DNA from: Ipomoea triloba
Lineage: Eukaryota; Streptophyta; Magnoliopsida; Solanales; Convolvulaceae
Assembly (NCBI RefSeq): GCF_003576645.1
Contig: NC_044930.1
Span: 6,954,934-7,018,933, forward strand
DNA length: 64,000 nt
Direction: 5' to 3'
The notes under the pieces were generated by a model. That model saw only the letters and a list, made by a program, of their open reading frames with translations. It was not told the origin of the DNA and ran no database searches. Position numbers and translations under genes: made by a program. Shown piece by piece: positions 24,786 to 37,433 of the stretch (the stretch's first letter is position 1; each line of letters starts with the position of its first letter).

Positions 24786-26531
24786 ACATAAATTACAATC
24801 CCATATTTATTTGTGAGTAAATTTGTTAAAAAAATCTAGTACTTTTTGGTTGATATCTATAAAGTGTTAGATGGAATGCTATTATCAAAAACAGTGAAAT
24901 TGGATAAAATTAATAATAAAATTAATTTGAAACAAAACTAATAAATTTTAAAACTTGGATATAATTATACCTATTTTTTTAACAATAAGTATATTAAAAA
25001 AAAAAAAAAAAGCGATTCAAATAATACCTAACCATGTAGGTCTAGGACTCTATCTATTAGAAGATGAGGATGAGGTAGCGGCCAAGAGTATCCACACCAG
25101 TGACTTATGCTTGGTTTTTGGAATAATAGAAAAAAAAAAAAAAGATCTTTTACTGATGTGGGGTAGGAATTTTTGGCAAAATTAACTCCTGCAAATTAAG
25201 TGATTATTGTGGGGTCCATTGTTTAACTGCTGAAGCGATGCTCTACGTTTGTCTCTGCGTGCTAGAGACGCTACACGCCCCATCGGGCGCATGCAGTGCG
25301 TGACTGCTTAACTCTTTTTTTTTTTTAAATCCATGTCTTTTTCTTTTTCTTTTCTTTTTTCCTTTTTTTACTCCCACTTCTCACTCCTACATGGCACATA
25401 AACACCCCCCTCCCCCTTCCCCTCCAAAAAGAAAATCTAATTGTTATGAATGTTCTATATGCGTGCACAAAGTTGAAAATGTGGAACGATTAATGAAGTC
25501 TAAGGAAATTGATTTGACCTATATATCATGATTTTATTTTGACAAATATGGGGTATATATTTAATTTCATACTAACTACTTTTTAGAAAAGAAAAAAAAA
25601 AGACATTTTAATTTCATGAACTATTAAACGGGAGTAATAGTGAATTCAATCTTTATGTAATTATGTTATAAATATCTAACAACTTTAATTTTTAGGTTGT
25701 GAGCAAATGGATGTTTTTAATCTCTTTATTAACATACATGTGTATCAAAATTTAATGTTCTTTTTTAGAAACTCTAATCTATCGAACATAATAATGAAAT
25801 TTTACATTTTATTTCTTTCTCTCCTCCCAAATTTAACTTTAACTCTAAGACATTAATGGTCATATGTGAAGTAACGTAAAATGTTGACCTTCATTAGTAC
25901 ACTGAAAAAAAAAGGTATAAATATAATGAAAGTCAATAATGTACATTTATTGTCACTATGTGTGATTTAAGGGGGGAGAGAGAGAGAGAAATATAGAATA
26001 TAAATTCATTACTAAATTTGGTGAATTATCATTTTTGAAGATTTCAACTAAATTTTGACAAACCCATTAAAAAAGTTATGATCATACCTATAATACATGA
26101 ACTAAATCTACTATTAATAACTTTGGGAGAAAAAGTACAGAGTTGTTTACCAAATTGGAAAAATAGTAAATTTTCTGGAAAAAAAAAAACAGAGAATTGG
26201 AGAGGTGGAAGAATGAAAAATGAAAAACTCGTTTACTAAAATCATTTTTCCAATTGCCTAACTCCTCTCCATTATCCAACTTTGTGTATAATTTTAGAAA
26301 AATCCTATTTTGACTTCTCCAAATGGACGAATGGGAAGAAATGTGCGTGAATTGTGTTTGCTACAAGGGAGGTCGTTTGTTTGAACCCTGCTATGCCCTT
26401 TGGTATGCTGTTTATTTTATTTTCTTGTTATTCTCTTGTTCTTTCTTCCTCATTATTATTTTTATTATTTTTCTTTTCCTTTTCTTTGTTGTTCTTCTCT
26501 TTTTCTTTCGTAGTTATTATTATTATTATTA
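24786..26531. other. AT-rich intergenic DNA with a diverged copy of the 5108 repeat
   Basis: Positions about 25085-25320 resemble the dispersed repeat at 5108-5400, including a GC-rich tail (GCGCATGCAGTGCG). Pyrimidine runs follow at 25311-25375. The remainder holds homopolymer runs. No gene is supported. Confidence 0.5.
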
Positions 26532-27251
26532 CGGAAAATGACACTTTTTCCCCCCTGTATTATGTGTATATAGCACTTTTTCCCCCTGTGTTATTAAAGT
26601 GGCAGTTTTCCCCCTCAGTTATTTTAAAAGTGGTAATTTTCCCCCATGTAATGTTAAATTGACATTTTTACCCTTAAATAATTATTTCATTTATTTTTAT
26701 TCTCCAACCAAGTATTACTAATATGTATGCAAGATCACGGTTCGATACGAACCTAATCGAACACTGTAGCAATTGAACTTAAATAGTATGCACGGTTACG
26801 GTTACGATTCAGAACCGAAAAAATAAAATAAAATAATTGTTGAATTTAGACTTTTTTAAATAAGAAATAAGATTTAAAAATAAATAAATAAATAAATAAG
26901 TTTTGATTGGCGGTTCAAAATCGAAATTGGAATCGAACCGTACTGATTTATCAAAATAAGTGTTTGATCATTTTCACTATATATGATTGTGGTTCAGTTC
27001 CAGTTCACGGTTCAACAATTATTTAATTTTATTCTGAATCGTAACCAGAACCGTCCATACTATTTCGGTATGATTGCTACAGTGTTTGGTTAGGTTCGAA
27101 CCGAATCATGATCATCCATACATATAAGTAATAATTTGTTGAAGAAGAAAAATAAATGAAATAATTATTTTTAAGGGTAAAAATGCCAATTTAACATTTC
27201 AGGGGGAAAAATAGCCACTTTAATAACACAAGGGGAAAAAGTGTCATTTTC
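26532..27251. mobile_element. large foldback MITE, about 720 bp
   Basis: The outer arms start GGAAAATGACACTTTTTCCC and end in the inverse. Moving inwards, TTAAATTGACATTTTTACCC pairs with its inverse near 27175, and the centre has a second paired block (ATGCACGGTTACGGTTACG against CGTAACCAGAACCGTCCATA). Almost the whole element is one inverted repeat. It lies between an (ATT)-type run and a (TTC)n run, so a target duplication cannot be read. Confidence 0.85.
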
Positions 27252-27308
27252 CCTTCTTCTTCTTCTTCTTCTTCTTCTTCTTCTTCTTCTTCTTCTTCTT
27301 CTTCTTCT
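27252..27308. repeat. (TTC)n microsatellite
   Basis: About nineteen TTC units abut the right end of the foldback element. They create artificial poly-Arg and poly-Glu frames on the minus strand. Confidence 0.97.
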
Positions 27309-27309
27309 A

Positions 27310-28179
27310 TTATTATTATTTGTATTATTATTACTACTACTACTATTTTCTTTATTAATATTATCTTTATTATTGTTGTTGTTGTTTTTGTTATTATTAT
27401 CTTTGTTGTAAAAATGTACAAATGTCATATGGGATGATTGTATTTAATGAAAAACTTAGAGAAATGAAAAACTGAATGAAAATTAGAAAACTGAAGAAAT
27501 GAAAAATTGGAGGAATGGAGAAGGAAAACTGGATAAATAGATAAATGAAAAATTAGAAATGAAGTAAACGACCCTTATACTTTTTCCTTCCCTTTAGAAG
27601 AGGGTGCATAGAAGTCCAAATTGCACGCAAGAAATAACTTCTATGATATATAATTCGAACTCATAAGTAATGGAGTTTTTTTTTTTTTTTTTTCGCAAAA
27701 TGGTTCCTTGGCTATTGCTTATTATCAATTTTGCATTTTGACTTTCAATTGCATCAAATGTGGTCCTTCGACTTTAAAAAATTCACCCAATTTAGTCCTT
27801 CGTTACATATTCTGTCTAATTAGTGTTAAAATGGAGGGAATTTTCGTATGTTTACCTATTTTAGGCATAATATACACTGAGAAATGGTCGATGGATCATT
27901 TTGGGAATAGTAAAGGGACCATTTTGGGAAAAACTCTTTTATTTATTTCATTTTTATTTTTCTTTTACTATATCAAATTAGAATTTCTGTACATTTTTTC
28001 TTACAAATATAAATAGTTAAACTTGCACAATTCATCCTCAAAATTTTAAACTTTCTTTACAAATTTTTTCTCTCTGTCTAAACATACAAACTTTTCCTCA
28101 ATCTTTATTAAGTTTTACAATAAGTTTCGTAATTTTCATAAATACTCATATACATTTTATTTTTATCTTTTTTTTTTTA

Positions 28180-28218
<39 letters not shown>

Positions 28219-28831
28219 TTCGCATCTTCTTGATTAATGCAAGTTATTGTTTTGAGTTTAAAAAAAAAAAAAAACGCTGCATTTATCAATTTCAATAATT
28301 CTGTTCACTCGAACTCAAATAGCCAATCAAAGAATCCCTCTGTAATAAAATACCCATTAACGAGTTGAAACAAAAGTTGTAATTGCCAAAATCAAGTATT
28401 TACCATGTCAAAATTTGTATACTTATATACCAATTTTTTTACTACATTTTAATATCAGGATCTGAGGATGTTATATTTTAAACGTTTGTCTAACAGCATT
28501 CTCATTTCTCACCCTTGCCCTTGCCCTTGCCCATTGCGTTACACACGTTTTCATGATAACTCACTTGTTGACCTACTTTGTTCTGTTCATTGATAAACTT
28601 TTCATAAAATGGGCTGTCTACAGTGAATATAATCAAATCACTTCAATAATTTCATAGGGTTTATTTAATGCATATTATCATATATTGATTACAGGTTTAT
28701 TTCATCACTAAAAAAATTACTTAAATCACCATGTTGTTCATAATTAAAATACCTATTGCTTCTCAAGTGTGATTTGATAAAAGAACAATTTATTTAATAC
28801 ATACGTAAGGATAATGATTATAATTTATTGG
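27310..28831. other. AT-rich intergenic DNA
   Basis: Contains TAT/TTG triplet runs up to 27410, a (TG)n(TA)n run at about 28181-28218, and CTTGCC repeated three times at 28514-28532. No gene is visible. Confidence 0.5.
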
Positions 28832-29296
28832 AAAAAAGATCAAATACGCCCCAAACTTTATATGAGAAGTCAACTAGGCCTCCGAACTTTTAAAAATTGC
28901 AGTTAAACATATCAACATGTCATTTTAGTGCATTGAAACTCAAAAATCGGTTAGCGACCGATGATTGCACATCGTTAGGGTTCCAACGATGCTCCAACTA
29001 CCTCTGAAAAAACTGGTGATCGCCTGATCGGTAACCAGCAGGTCACCTTCTCCAGCTAATCGCCTTCTTTGAACACCAACTGTTTGGCAATCGTCGGTTA
29101 CCATTTTTGCCCCAAAGATAGTCAGAGTATTGTCAGAACCCTAACTACCTGCAATCACTGGTCACCAATTGATTTTTGAGTTTCATTGCACTAAAATGAC
29201 ATGTTAATATGCTTAATTGCAACATTTAAATGTTCGGGAGTCTAATTAACTTACGTATAATAAAGTTTGGATTTGTATTTGGCAATTTTCTCTAAC
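28832..29296. mobile_element. long-TIR MITE, Mutator-like, about 465 bp
   Basis: The left arm (CCAAACTTTATATGAGAAGT, then ACATGTCATTTTAGTGCA and GAAACTCAAAAATC) is mirrored by the right arm (ACTAAAATGACATGTTAATA and AATAAAGTTTGGATTTG) over about 120 bp. The centre is GC-richer and has its own paired blocks. I could not define the target duplication. Confidence 0.78.
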
Positions 29297-29912
29297 AACC
29301 CGTTTGATTCGCTGGAACAAATTTGAAGTGAAATAGAATTGAAACTCTATGGAAAATGGATTTCATTGTTTGGTTGGTGGAAAAGAAATATCCGAAAATA
29401 TAAATTACATTATTTGATTGAATTTGAAATTGTAAGGAATAACGAGTATAAAAACAATTATACCCCTACACAATAATAATGATGGTAGTTAAAAATAGTT
29501 GGTGATGACATAATTGTCTTCACTGTTTTCGTGGAAAACAAAATACCAAAGAGGTCAAGGAAAATGTTTTCTTCATTCTCGAGGAAAATGTTTTCCATGA
29601 ACCAAACAAAGAAAATTCAATTTTTTCTCAAATTCAAGTAGTGACTGAGGGGGTCGAAGACCAAGAAGTGAGCTATTTATACCAATCATTCTTCTTACGG
29701 CTACCGGCTAGATCCAATCTCCTGGTCCCTGCGGAAAGAGAAAAGAATTTCACGCTCTTCCTTTCGGGAACGGAGGATAGATTAGGGAAATCCTATTGGT
29801 TGCAGCTTTCTCCAAACCTCCGAGAAAAGCATGAAAAAAACGGCTCGCATAATACGATCCTTCCGTCACCCCAGAATAAAAGGATATTTTTCATCTAATC
29901 AAACACCTCCTA
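29297..29912. mobile_element. MITE-like element carrying a foreign GC-richer block
   Basis: The left part (CCCGTTTGATTCGCTGG, then TTTCATTGTTTGGTTGGTGG) is related to the repeat at 35560-36000. The right end CTAATCAAACACCTCC is a rough inverse of the left end. Between them, about 29640-29895 is clearly GC-richer than its surroundings and open for 85 codons (starting MTEGVEDQEVSYLYQS). I do not recognise the product. It may be captured organellar or genic DNA. Confidence 0.5.
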
Positions 29913-32200
29913 AATTTCCATCATAATTAAAAATATAAAACAAAAGAAAAAAAGAAAAGAATTCTACACAAGACAGGAAAAGAGTCAAACAGGATACTAT
30001 GAACTGCATAGTATGGCTGGATTCGATAGGGTACAAGGAAGCTAGCTTCAAACTCTGAATCATAAGTAGTTTTGACCAAGTTGAAGCTGCACTCCCATAG
30101 TCCCATTATTAGTCCTAAGTATTCAAAAACCAATTTATATATATACTAGTGGGTAAAACCACCTTAATTGGTCAAACTGCTCAACTCCCTTTATACATAC
30201 ATATTCTCCACCCCCTACCCCCATGTCACATTCCCTTTTCCAAGGCCAATAAAGAAACAGAAACATTGAGAAATGCAATAAATGTTTGTTTTAAAAAATA
30301 AAGAATAAAGACCATATATGAAACACAATTTAAAATTATAAAAAAAATTAAAGATAGCTAGATGTGTATTAATGCCTCCCACCCTTTTGCCGTCTGATAC
30401 GTCGCACTCATCACTCCACACCCCCAGAGCTCCCTTTCGTTTAAGAAACCCTTTTAAAAAGTGGCGATTTTAAAAAGTTGTTTGAATAAAGTTAGTGTGA
30501 ATTTTTAAATGTGTGAATGTTTATAGAGTGTGTCAATTTAGGAGAAATAATATTGCCAGTCTATCAAATTAATTGAACTATAGATTTAATTTTAATTATT
30601 TCTTGCATAAATTTAGTTTCTAAATTGTTATCAAAGTAACAAATTTAGTTCCTCTCAATTGATGAAAAATAAATAATTAAAATATTAACTAAATCTAGAT
30701 TATAGCCATAACTGATAAATCAAAAGTGTCGTTTTTTCATTAATTTTTAAGATTGTCTGATACAAACTTTTAAGAATTTATAACTTAACATTTTAGTATG
30801 AACTTTGAAATATTAACAATATGCAGTATATTCAAATTCAAGTAACTCATCCAAGCTAATAAATTATGATGGTGGAATGCTTCATTTTTCTCTTTCGGCC
30901 AAGTAATTTCATTTCACTTATTCTTTAAAATAAACTAAAATAACGTGTTAACCCAACAGTTTAGAGCAGTGTTGATAAGCTTATTGTTAATGCAATGTAA
31001 AAAACCGGATGCAATTTGTGCCATATTCATAGCAGTCTCATAGTTATAGAAATACAAGATCAATATCTTATGAAAACAAGTCAAGAATGGTACATCAAAA
31101 ATTTAATTTTGAAAGCAAAGAAAGGGGATTTGTTGGATACTTCGCTTGAATGTTTGTTTGTAAAAAGAGGTATTATAGCTGCAATGAAATTGAGGTGTAA
31201 AATGTGTAGGGAAATTTGGTGTCATTATATTATTTCCAAACCACTCAACAACTTGAAGTTCCTCCAAGCTAGCCTGCGTTTCAGAACTTCCAAAAATACA
31301 GATGTAGCTAAGACTTGAAAACATCTGAGGCAATTAATAACAACTTTTTGGGGATGCCATGCCAGGCCATCCTAAATGCAGTATTTATTGCTTCAAAACT
31401 GCCTCCCAACTGAAGCCATTAACTTCTTGCGTTCATTTGCAAACATCATCAAAACTCACAAAATATGCATATCATAAAACAAAATAAAATCAAAATAACG
31501 GGATTTTCATTCAAACATTGTCCATTTTGAGTGTATTATATATCGAATTAAAGCTGTAATTTAGGAGAATCCGAATTCATTTTAACTTGACCCAAATCAG
31601 GAGTGGACTTCACTCAAAACCATGCTTGAAAATGGTCATTTTACATGCTAAAAATAGCTAAATTTCCAACAAATTGTCATTGAGTTATAAATTTAGTTTT
31701 TCTCTTACAATTTTTATGATTTTGATAATTTAATTGTTAAAGGTTATTAGTGATGGTTTTACCGGGACAGGATCCATCATAAAACGAGTATAATGATATC
31801 GAGCAAGATAGGAGAACAATAGTATTACTAATTAGGGTGTGAGGCCCAATAAAATGCGTACAAAGCCAAGAAGTACTGGCCCAAAGGCCTAAGATAGCAG
31901 TCCAAAAATAAAAAGATTAATAATATATATATATATATATATATAATCATGGGGGCCAAACATACAATATATAAAATATTGGGGTGCTTAAGAATAATAA
32001 CTAATAAAAATGGACTAGTAAATAATAAATAACACTTTGGCAGGGAATTGACCCTTGTCCCTCCTGGAACGGATAAAGCTTAGATCACTTGACCAAAGAA
32101 GTCCTTGTGCCGTTGAATGATGTCCTAAATAGACCGGAGAGTTGCCCTTTTATATTGTTGGGAGACCACCTAGGACCACTCAAGTGTACGACCTCCTACA
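29913..32200. other. intergenic DNA
   Basis: Holds an (AT)n run at 31925-31944. A 100-codon plus-strand frame at 31016-31318 is unrecognised and on balance not a gene. A stretch at 31780-32130 (AGGCCCAATAAAATGCG, GGCCCAAAGGCCTAAG) has the look of retrotransposon LTR or untranslated sequence, but I cannot bound it. Confidence 0.45.
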
Positions 32201-32229
32201 CACGAAACACTCATCCACCCACGTGTCTG

Positions 32230-32470
32230 CGCACGTACCTAGGCGTCGTAGCCCATGTCCTAGCGTGTCACGGGACGTGTCTAACCACCTTGGAACGTGC
32301 CTAGCCGCCACGATACGTGCCCAACTACCTTGGGACATGCCTAGTTAGTTGCCATGGGACATGCCTAACCACCTTGAGAAATGCCTAACTGCCATGGGAC
32401 GTACCTAACCACTTTGGGACGTGTCTAGCCGCCATAGGACGTGCCCAACCACCTTGGGACGTGCCTCACG
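32230..32470. repeat. GC-rich minisatellite, period about 20 bp
   Basis: About eleven degenerate copies of a unit like CCTTGGGACGTGCCTAACCA, often alternating with a GCCGCCATGGGACGTG variant (higher-order period about 41). It is much GC-richer than the flanks. The short frames across it are repeat-driven. Confidence 0.88.
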
Positions 32471-32479
32471 TATGCATGC

Positions 32480-32881
32480 CACCAACCATACACACTACGT
32501 CGCAGACTCACCCATTGGCGTAGCCCAACACCTATATCCCAATCAATTAGATTATATTTCTTGTTTATTTTGAATTTAGGGATCTAATTATATTATTGAA
32601 CCATTTTCTCTTTAATAAGTAAAGTGAAGATAAAATTTTGATCGTAATCAATAGTAATTAATTTTAGTTTTAGTCCTTTTAACAATGGGGTGAGTGTTTT
32701 TATTTAAAAAAAAAAAACAAAAAAACAATGGTGTGTTTGTATGTGTGTGTGTGTGTTTTTTTTTTTTTCTTTTTTAGTTTTCTACTTTGAAATCAATCAA
32801 ACTTGATACTTGACTTCTGAGAATTTGATACTTTTGTTGGTCCAATAACCGAATTTTTTTTACCAAAGTTGATAACTAGTT
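32480..32881. other. AT-rich spacer
   Basis: Contains poly-A and poly-T runs and a (TG)n run near 32735-32756. No gene is visible. Confidence 0.5.
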
Positions 32882-32895
32882 ATAACTAAAGGCAA

Positions 32896-33231
32896 ATTAT
32901 ATCGTGGACCATGGTCCACAATACATTGTGGACCATGATCATAGCTGATACTGCAGTTGTGTTGAACGGATACTGCAATTGTGTTGAAAAGATACTACAG
33001 TTGTGTTGAAAGGAAATTGCAGTTGCACGGAATAGAGGCCGTTCATCCGTTCCACACAACTGCAGTATCCGTTCAACACAACTGCAGTTCCAGATGAATG
33101 ACACGGCCTCTGCTCCGCACAACTGCAGTTCTTTTTCAACACAACTGCAGTATCCTTTCAACACAACTACAATATCCTTTCAACACAACTGCATTATCAA
33201 TCATGACCCATGGTCCACAGTATAAGTACTG
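32896..33231. mobile_element. CCATGG-type inverted-terminal element with internal 20-24-bp repeats
   Basis: The ends are ATTATATCGTGGACCATGG and the inverse of CCATGGTCCACAGTATAA. ATAACTAAAGGCAA flanks it exactly on both sides (32882-32895 and 33232-33245, 14 bp). Inside are at least seven copies of a unit like GATACTGCAGTTGTGTTGAA, the left ones in one orientation and the right ones inverted. Related copies are at 36462 and 37704. The frames on the minus strand are repeat products. Confidence 0.8.
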
Positions 33232-33339
33232 ATAACTAAAGGCAATAAGTTTTCAAATTTAGATACTAGATTTAGTCAATTTTTTTAATCAAGTTCTAAA
33301 AAAAATAGAATAATCAAAGGGTTAAAAGAATAATTGAAG

Positions 33340-33488
33340 GCCAAAGACCTTGTGGTTAAGTGGCATCCGGTGTCCTGATTAACACTCCCACATAGATTAT
33401 ATGAGTGGTCGAGCTTCAGTGGAGGCAACTGTTGATTCGATACTACATTGTAACAGAGTCAATAGTACTAAAAAAAAAAAAAAAGAAG
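33340..33488 (+). mobile_element. tRNA-derived SINE, family A, near complete
   Basis: Starts GCCAAAGACCTTGTGG, has box-A-like TAAGTGGCATCCGG, a B-box-like GTCGAGCTTCAG, a tail TCAATAGTACT and a poly-A run. The flanks AAAAGAATAATTGAAG are identical at 33324-33339 and 33489-33504 (16 bp). This is one of the most complete copies of the family here. Confidence 0.94.
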
Positions 33489-33504
33489 AAAAGAATAATT
33501 GAAG

Positions 33505-35559
33505 ACTAAGAGTGCGGTTGAAATTTTGGAAAATGAAATATGGAAATATTTTTTAAAGGATTTTTTTAGTGTTTGCCTATTGAAGGAAAATAAAGTCGAA
33601 AAATATTAATTCTGATCAAATAAAAAGTCACACATTTTGACAGAAATGTCTTCCAAAATTTATATTATATTGTAAAGACATTTTTTGATCTTTTTTTCAT
33701 AATCAATTCTTTATCCCTCTAAGTGATGTCAAATGAGCAGGTTAAATCACCATCTATTTAGTTATTATTTAAACTAGATTAAATTAGTTTGGTTAAAATA
33801 TAAATGAAGTTGGTATGTGACAAATAATAAAAAAATCTTTGCCCATCATGGCCATATTTCAAATAATAATATTTTTTTTCTTAAATTCCTTTAGTTTAGA
33901 GTTTTTATATTTATCGTAAATAAAAAAATACATTTTTAGATGGTGAACCATAAATAAAAAAATACATTTCAATATATTACAAATATATTATTTGTAATTT
34001 TGTATACATATAGTACATTATTTGAAAGCACATAAGTTTTTATACATCATCAAATAATGTACATTTAGTATACAAATAATATACTTTTAATATATTAAAA
34101 ATGTATATTACATTCATGATCCACACAACTATGTAGACCATGGCCCATACAATAATTTGCCAAGTACTAGACAAAACAATAAAAAGCATTGCCCGACTCA
34201 CATCTCATAAATATTTCTGTTTTAAGTTTTAATTTTCATAATTTAGAATTATTACATTTATCAATTATTAATTAAATATGTCTCAGGCTAATGTAACGAA
34301 TCAATAAAAATCTTGTAATGCCTTGACCCACAACTCCAAAATTTTATACAAGTAAATATTTTTCTTCAATTCATTAATTTAGAGTTATTATATTTATCGA
34401 ACTATGTATGTATTTTTTTTTTATCAAGTTAAAAGTAATGTACATCTTTTTATATAGTTATTATTAATTTGTCCTATAAGTAAAATTAACTCTCAAACTT
34501 AATAAGTGAGACGAGTTCATAGTTTATTGTGACTTTCTAAAGGATAATATCATAATATTATTTAAAATGATAATGTTTTTTTTTAATGCCTATGTGATTA
34601 CAAATACCTATTAACAAATTGTAAATACGTACCATGAATGAATATAGTTCAATGAATAACAAAAAATTAGAAAAATTTATTAAATGATCTAAATAAATTA
34701 AAAACAATACATAAATCTGATAAATATTAAAAGATATACTTTTAATTTTTTATAATAAGAAATATTATTATCTATCATAAATTTTAAAAGATGCATTGAA
34801 TTAGTAGGTATTGTGTTTCAAAAAAAAAATAGATTTAACTTTTAGCAAACACAATTATTATTTTTTTCTTGATAATTTTTTTTATTATAAATAAATTTTA
34901 AAATTGATACCATAATAAAAAATGAATAAAAAAAATATGTTTTGACAATAAACAAATGAAACAATTATGCATATATTCCATATCAAATAAGATACAAATT
35001 AAAAACATTACTCTTTTACCCAAAAAAAAAAAAAACAAAGTGTTATTTTAATTTAAAAAGGTTAAAATAAATAAAATATAAATATTCAAATAAGGAAAAC
35101 ATGTTAAAATACATACACATTATTCATTAATTAAAAGTTATTATTCAAAATAAAATATTGTTATTAAACAAAACTATATTTATTGAAACTACATATATAT
35201 CGGGTCTGATGTCTCGGATAAAAAAATTACATCGTTAAAAATTGGATTGGATTGGATTGTTCACATAAATTTGGATTTTGGAGTGAAAAGAGCTTTTTGG
35301 AAACATTAAAAGGAAAAGAAAAGAAAAGAAATGGTAAAAGCATTAAGTTGATGTGTTGGCAGTTGTTACAGTCTGTCGCATTAATCTCCACGGATGGAGG
35401 TACAGACCAGTTGGCATTTCTCAGTTTTGTTGTCAGAAAGCTATGATTGAGTCTTTGGGACACTCAAATTTCACCCAACCCTTTACAATTACTTAATGCA
35501 CCGCTAAATAATTAAATTATCTCGCTTCTTTTATCTATCTATTACATCCCGTTTTCGCT
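33505..35559. other. AT-rich intergenic DNA
   Basis: Near 33940-34165 is a decayed relative of an element family seen again at 43190-43380 (shared TAATATATTAAAAATGTA and an ending like GACCATGG...ATAATTTG). The rest is very AT-rich without bounded features. The overlapping frames at 35227-35463 are on opposite strands and unrecognised. Confidence 0.5.
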
Positions 35560-36000
35560 GAGAAATATTGAAAGAAAATGGAATTCAAATTTCATGGAAA
35601 AGAAATTATCAGGAAAATAGATTTCACTGTTTGGTTGGTGGAAAAGAAATTACTGGGAATATGAATTTCATTGTTTGGTTTGATTTGGAAATGTAAGGAA
35701 TTATCAATATAAAGACCAATATGCCCTTAGTAATAATAGTTTGACTATATATACATGTGTAATTAATAAATTTGGTTGTCGGTAAAATGGTCCAAAACTT
35801 ATACTTTCTTCCCACATTTCTGAGAAAACAAAATACCTAACTCTACTTAGGAATTTGTTTTCCTTCTTATTTGGGAAGTCAAATTCCATGGAAATCATTT
35901 TCCATCCAATCAAACAACATAATCTTTCATTTTCCTCAACTTTCTAAAAACCATCTTCCATGAATTGATTTTCCATCGAACCAAACATACCATTATTAAC
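35560..36000. repeat. dispersed MITE-like repeat related to 29297-29640
   Basis: Shares GATTTCACTGTTTGGTTGGT and ATTTCATTGTTTGGTT with the element at 29297, and ends GAACCAAACATACC, an inverse-type terminus. It contains an internal short duplication of the TTTGGTTGGTGGAAAAGAAA phrase. Confidence 0.6.
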
Positions 36001-36461
36001 ATATATACCTCCGAACTTTCTCTCTACCATGATCATGTTTAGTAATGTAGTTGATAAATTAATTTTGACTAGTCTAAACTTGGTTGATTTGATTGATTAA
36101 TGGGTTACTTTTAAGTGTTTTGTAAAATACATTATCGCATTAGTTTATTAGGAAATAATTCAGTATTTAAAAAATTAAAAAGAGTAGATCTTTGTGACAC
36201 TCAAACTTACCCCCAATTAAAACTTAAATTTGTATATGTTTATTTCTCGTTATCGCAATTTTTATATATTTTTTCTATTTATCAAATTATGTTATATATA
36301 CATACATACATGCATTTAGTTTTATGACTTTTGGGTAGTCAACGATCGACCAACACAACCGTTAGAACAACGAGTATATGAGAAAAAAATATATGGAGAG
36401 AATAAATGTTGTATTGCTAATTATTTGTAAATAGTGTCAATTGGTTGTCCCCTTCCCATGT

Positions 36462-37393
36462 CGCAAATTATACTGTGGACCATTGTCCAAAATGATGTCA
36501 TTTTTTTAATGAAAAGAAATATTACACATCTGCGCCGTCCGCGCCGTTATGTGTAAAGTAGCTCTATTTGTGTAATATATTCAGTTTCATTTTATATACA
36601 CAGTAGTTTCCATTTAACACAATTACAGTTTCATTTCGATATAACTACAGTTTCATTCGACATTATACACTCACATATTTGAAACTGTAATTCAGTTCCA
36701 TTTTATATATACTATAATTTTATTACAACACAACTACAGTATCATTTTGATATAACTATAGTTATATTGGATAATATATACACTCAAATATGTGAAACTG
36801 TTATTCAGTTTCATTTTATATACACTGTAGTTTTCTTTCAATACAACTACAGTTCATTTCGATATAAATACAATTTCATTTGATAATATAAAAGAAAATT
36901 TGAGGCAATATCATTTGAAATAAATGTAGTTTCATTTATGGGGCTCCATTACGATGTGACAACATCTATTTCTTTACTTAAAGAAACAGTGCCATTTTTC
37001 GACCATGGTCCGCAAAGATTTGTGGACCATGGTACATGATATAACGACTGTGTGCGGGGTGTATTTTTACATATTTTGGACTATGAGCCTTCCAAGGAAA
37101 TAGAAATCCTAAATTGCCTTATATTGGAGTTATTGTTAAATTGGAAATAATAAACCATTGTCCTATTACATTAAGAATAATGAGCTCAATCCTGATTTCA
37201 TTATGAATACTAAGTACAATCTTCTTTTAAACTTCTAAGTTAATTGCTCCGTATAGTGTATCTTTCTTGGACTTCCTTGATCCAGTTACTTTTTTAGGCC
37301 AGTCCATGAGGCCCATGCCTAGTATATCATTCATTACATACATACATACATATATTATACGAGGTGGATGATTTGATTTGTGACAATCCTTTT

Positions 37394-37429
<36 letters not shown>

Positions 37430-37433
37430 CTCG
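36462..37433. repeat. long duplicated block, copy 1 (contains a CCATGG-type element)
   Basis: This block is nearly identical to 37704-38672, with only a few differences, mostly homopolymer length. The first part (to about 37045) is an inverted-terminal element: left ATTATACTGTGGACC, right GACCATGGTACATGATATAA, with internal repeats like ACAACTACAGTTTCATTT. The rest is AT-rich spacer ending in a poly-T run. Because the copies flank an N gap, the duplication may be an assembly artefact. Confidence 0.85.

Noticed and set aside
27171..27428. Poly-Arg, poly-Glu and Asn/Lys-rich frames
   Set aside because: They are produced by the (TTC)n and other triplet runs in three frames and have no conserved content.
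31016..31318. 100-codon plus-strand frame with an overlapping minus-strand frame
   Set aside because: No family resemblance, no upstream or downstream exons I could join, and base composition like the spacer. A decayed gene fragment cannot be excluded.
32230..32470. Regular spacing that might suggest a CRISPR-like array
   Set aside because: The units are contiguous and degenerate without unique spacers; it is a plant minisatellite.
32886..33164. Cys/Leu-rich frames on the minus strand
   Set aside because: They come from the internal repeats of the CCATGG-type element.
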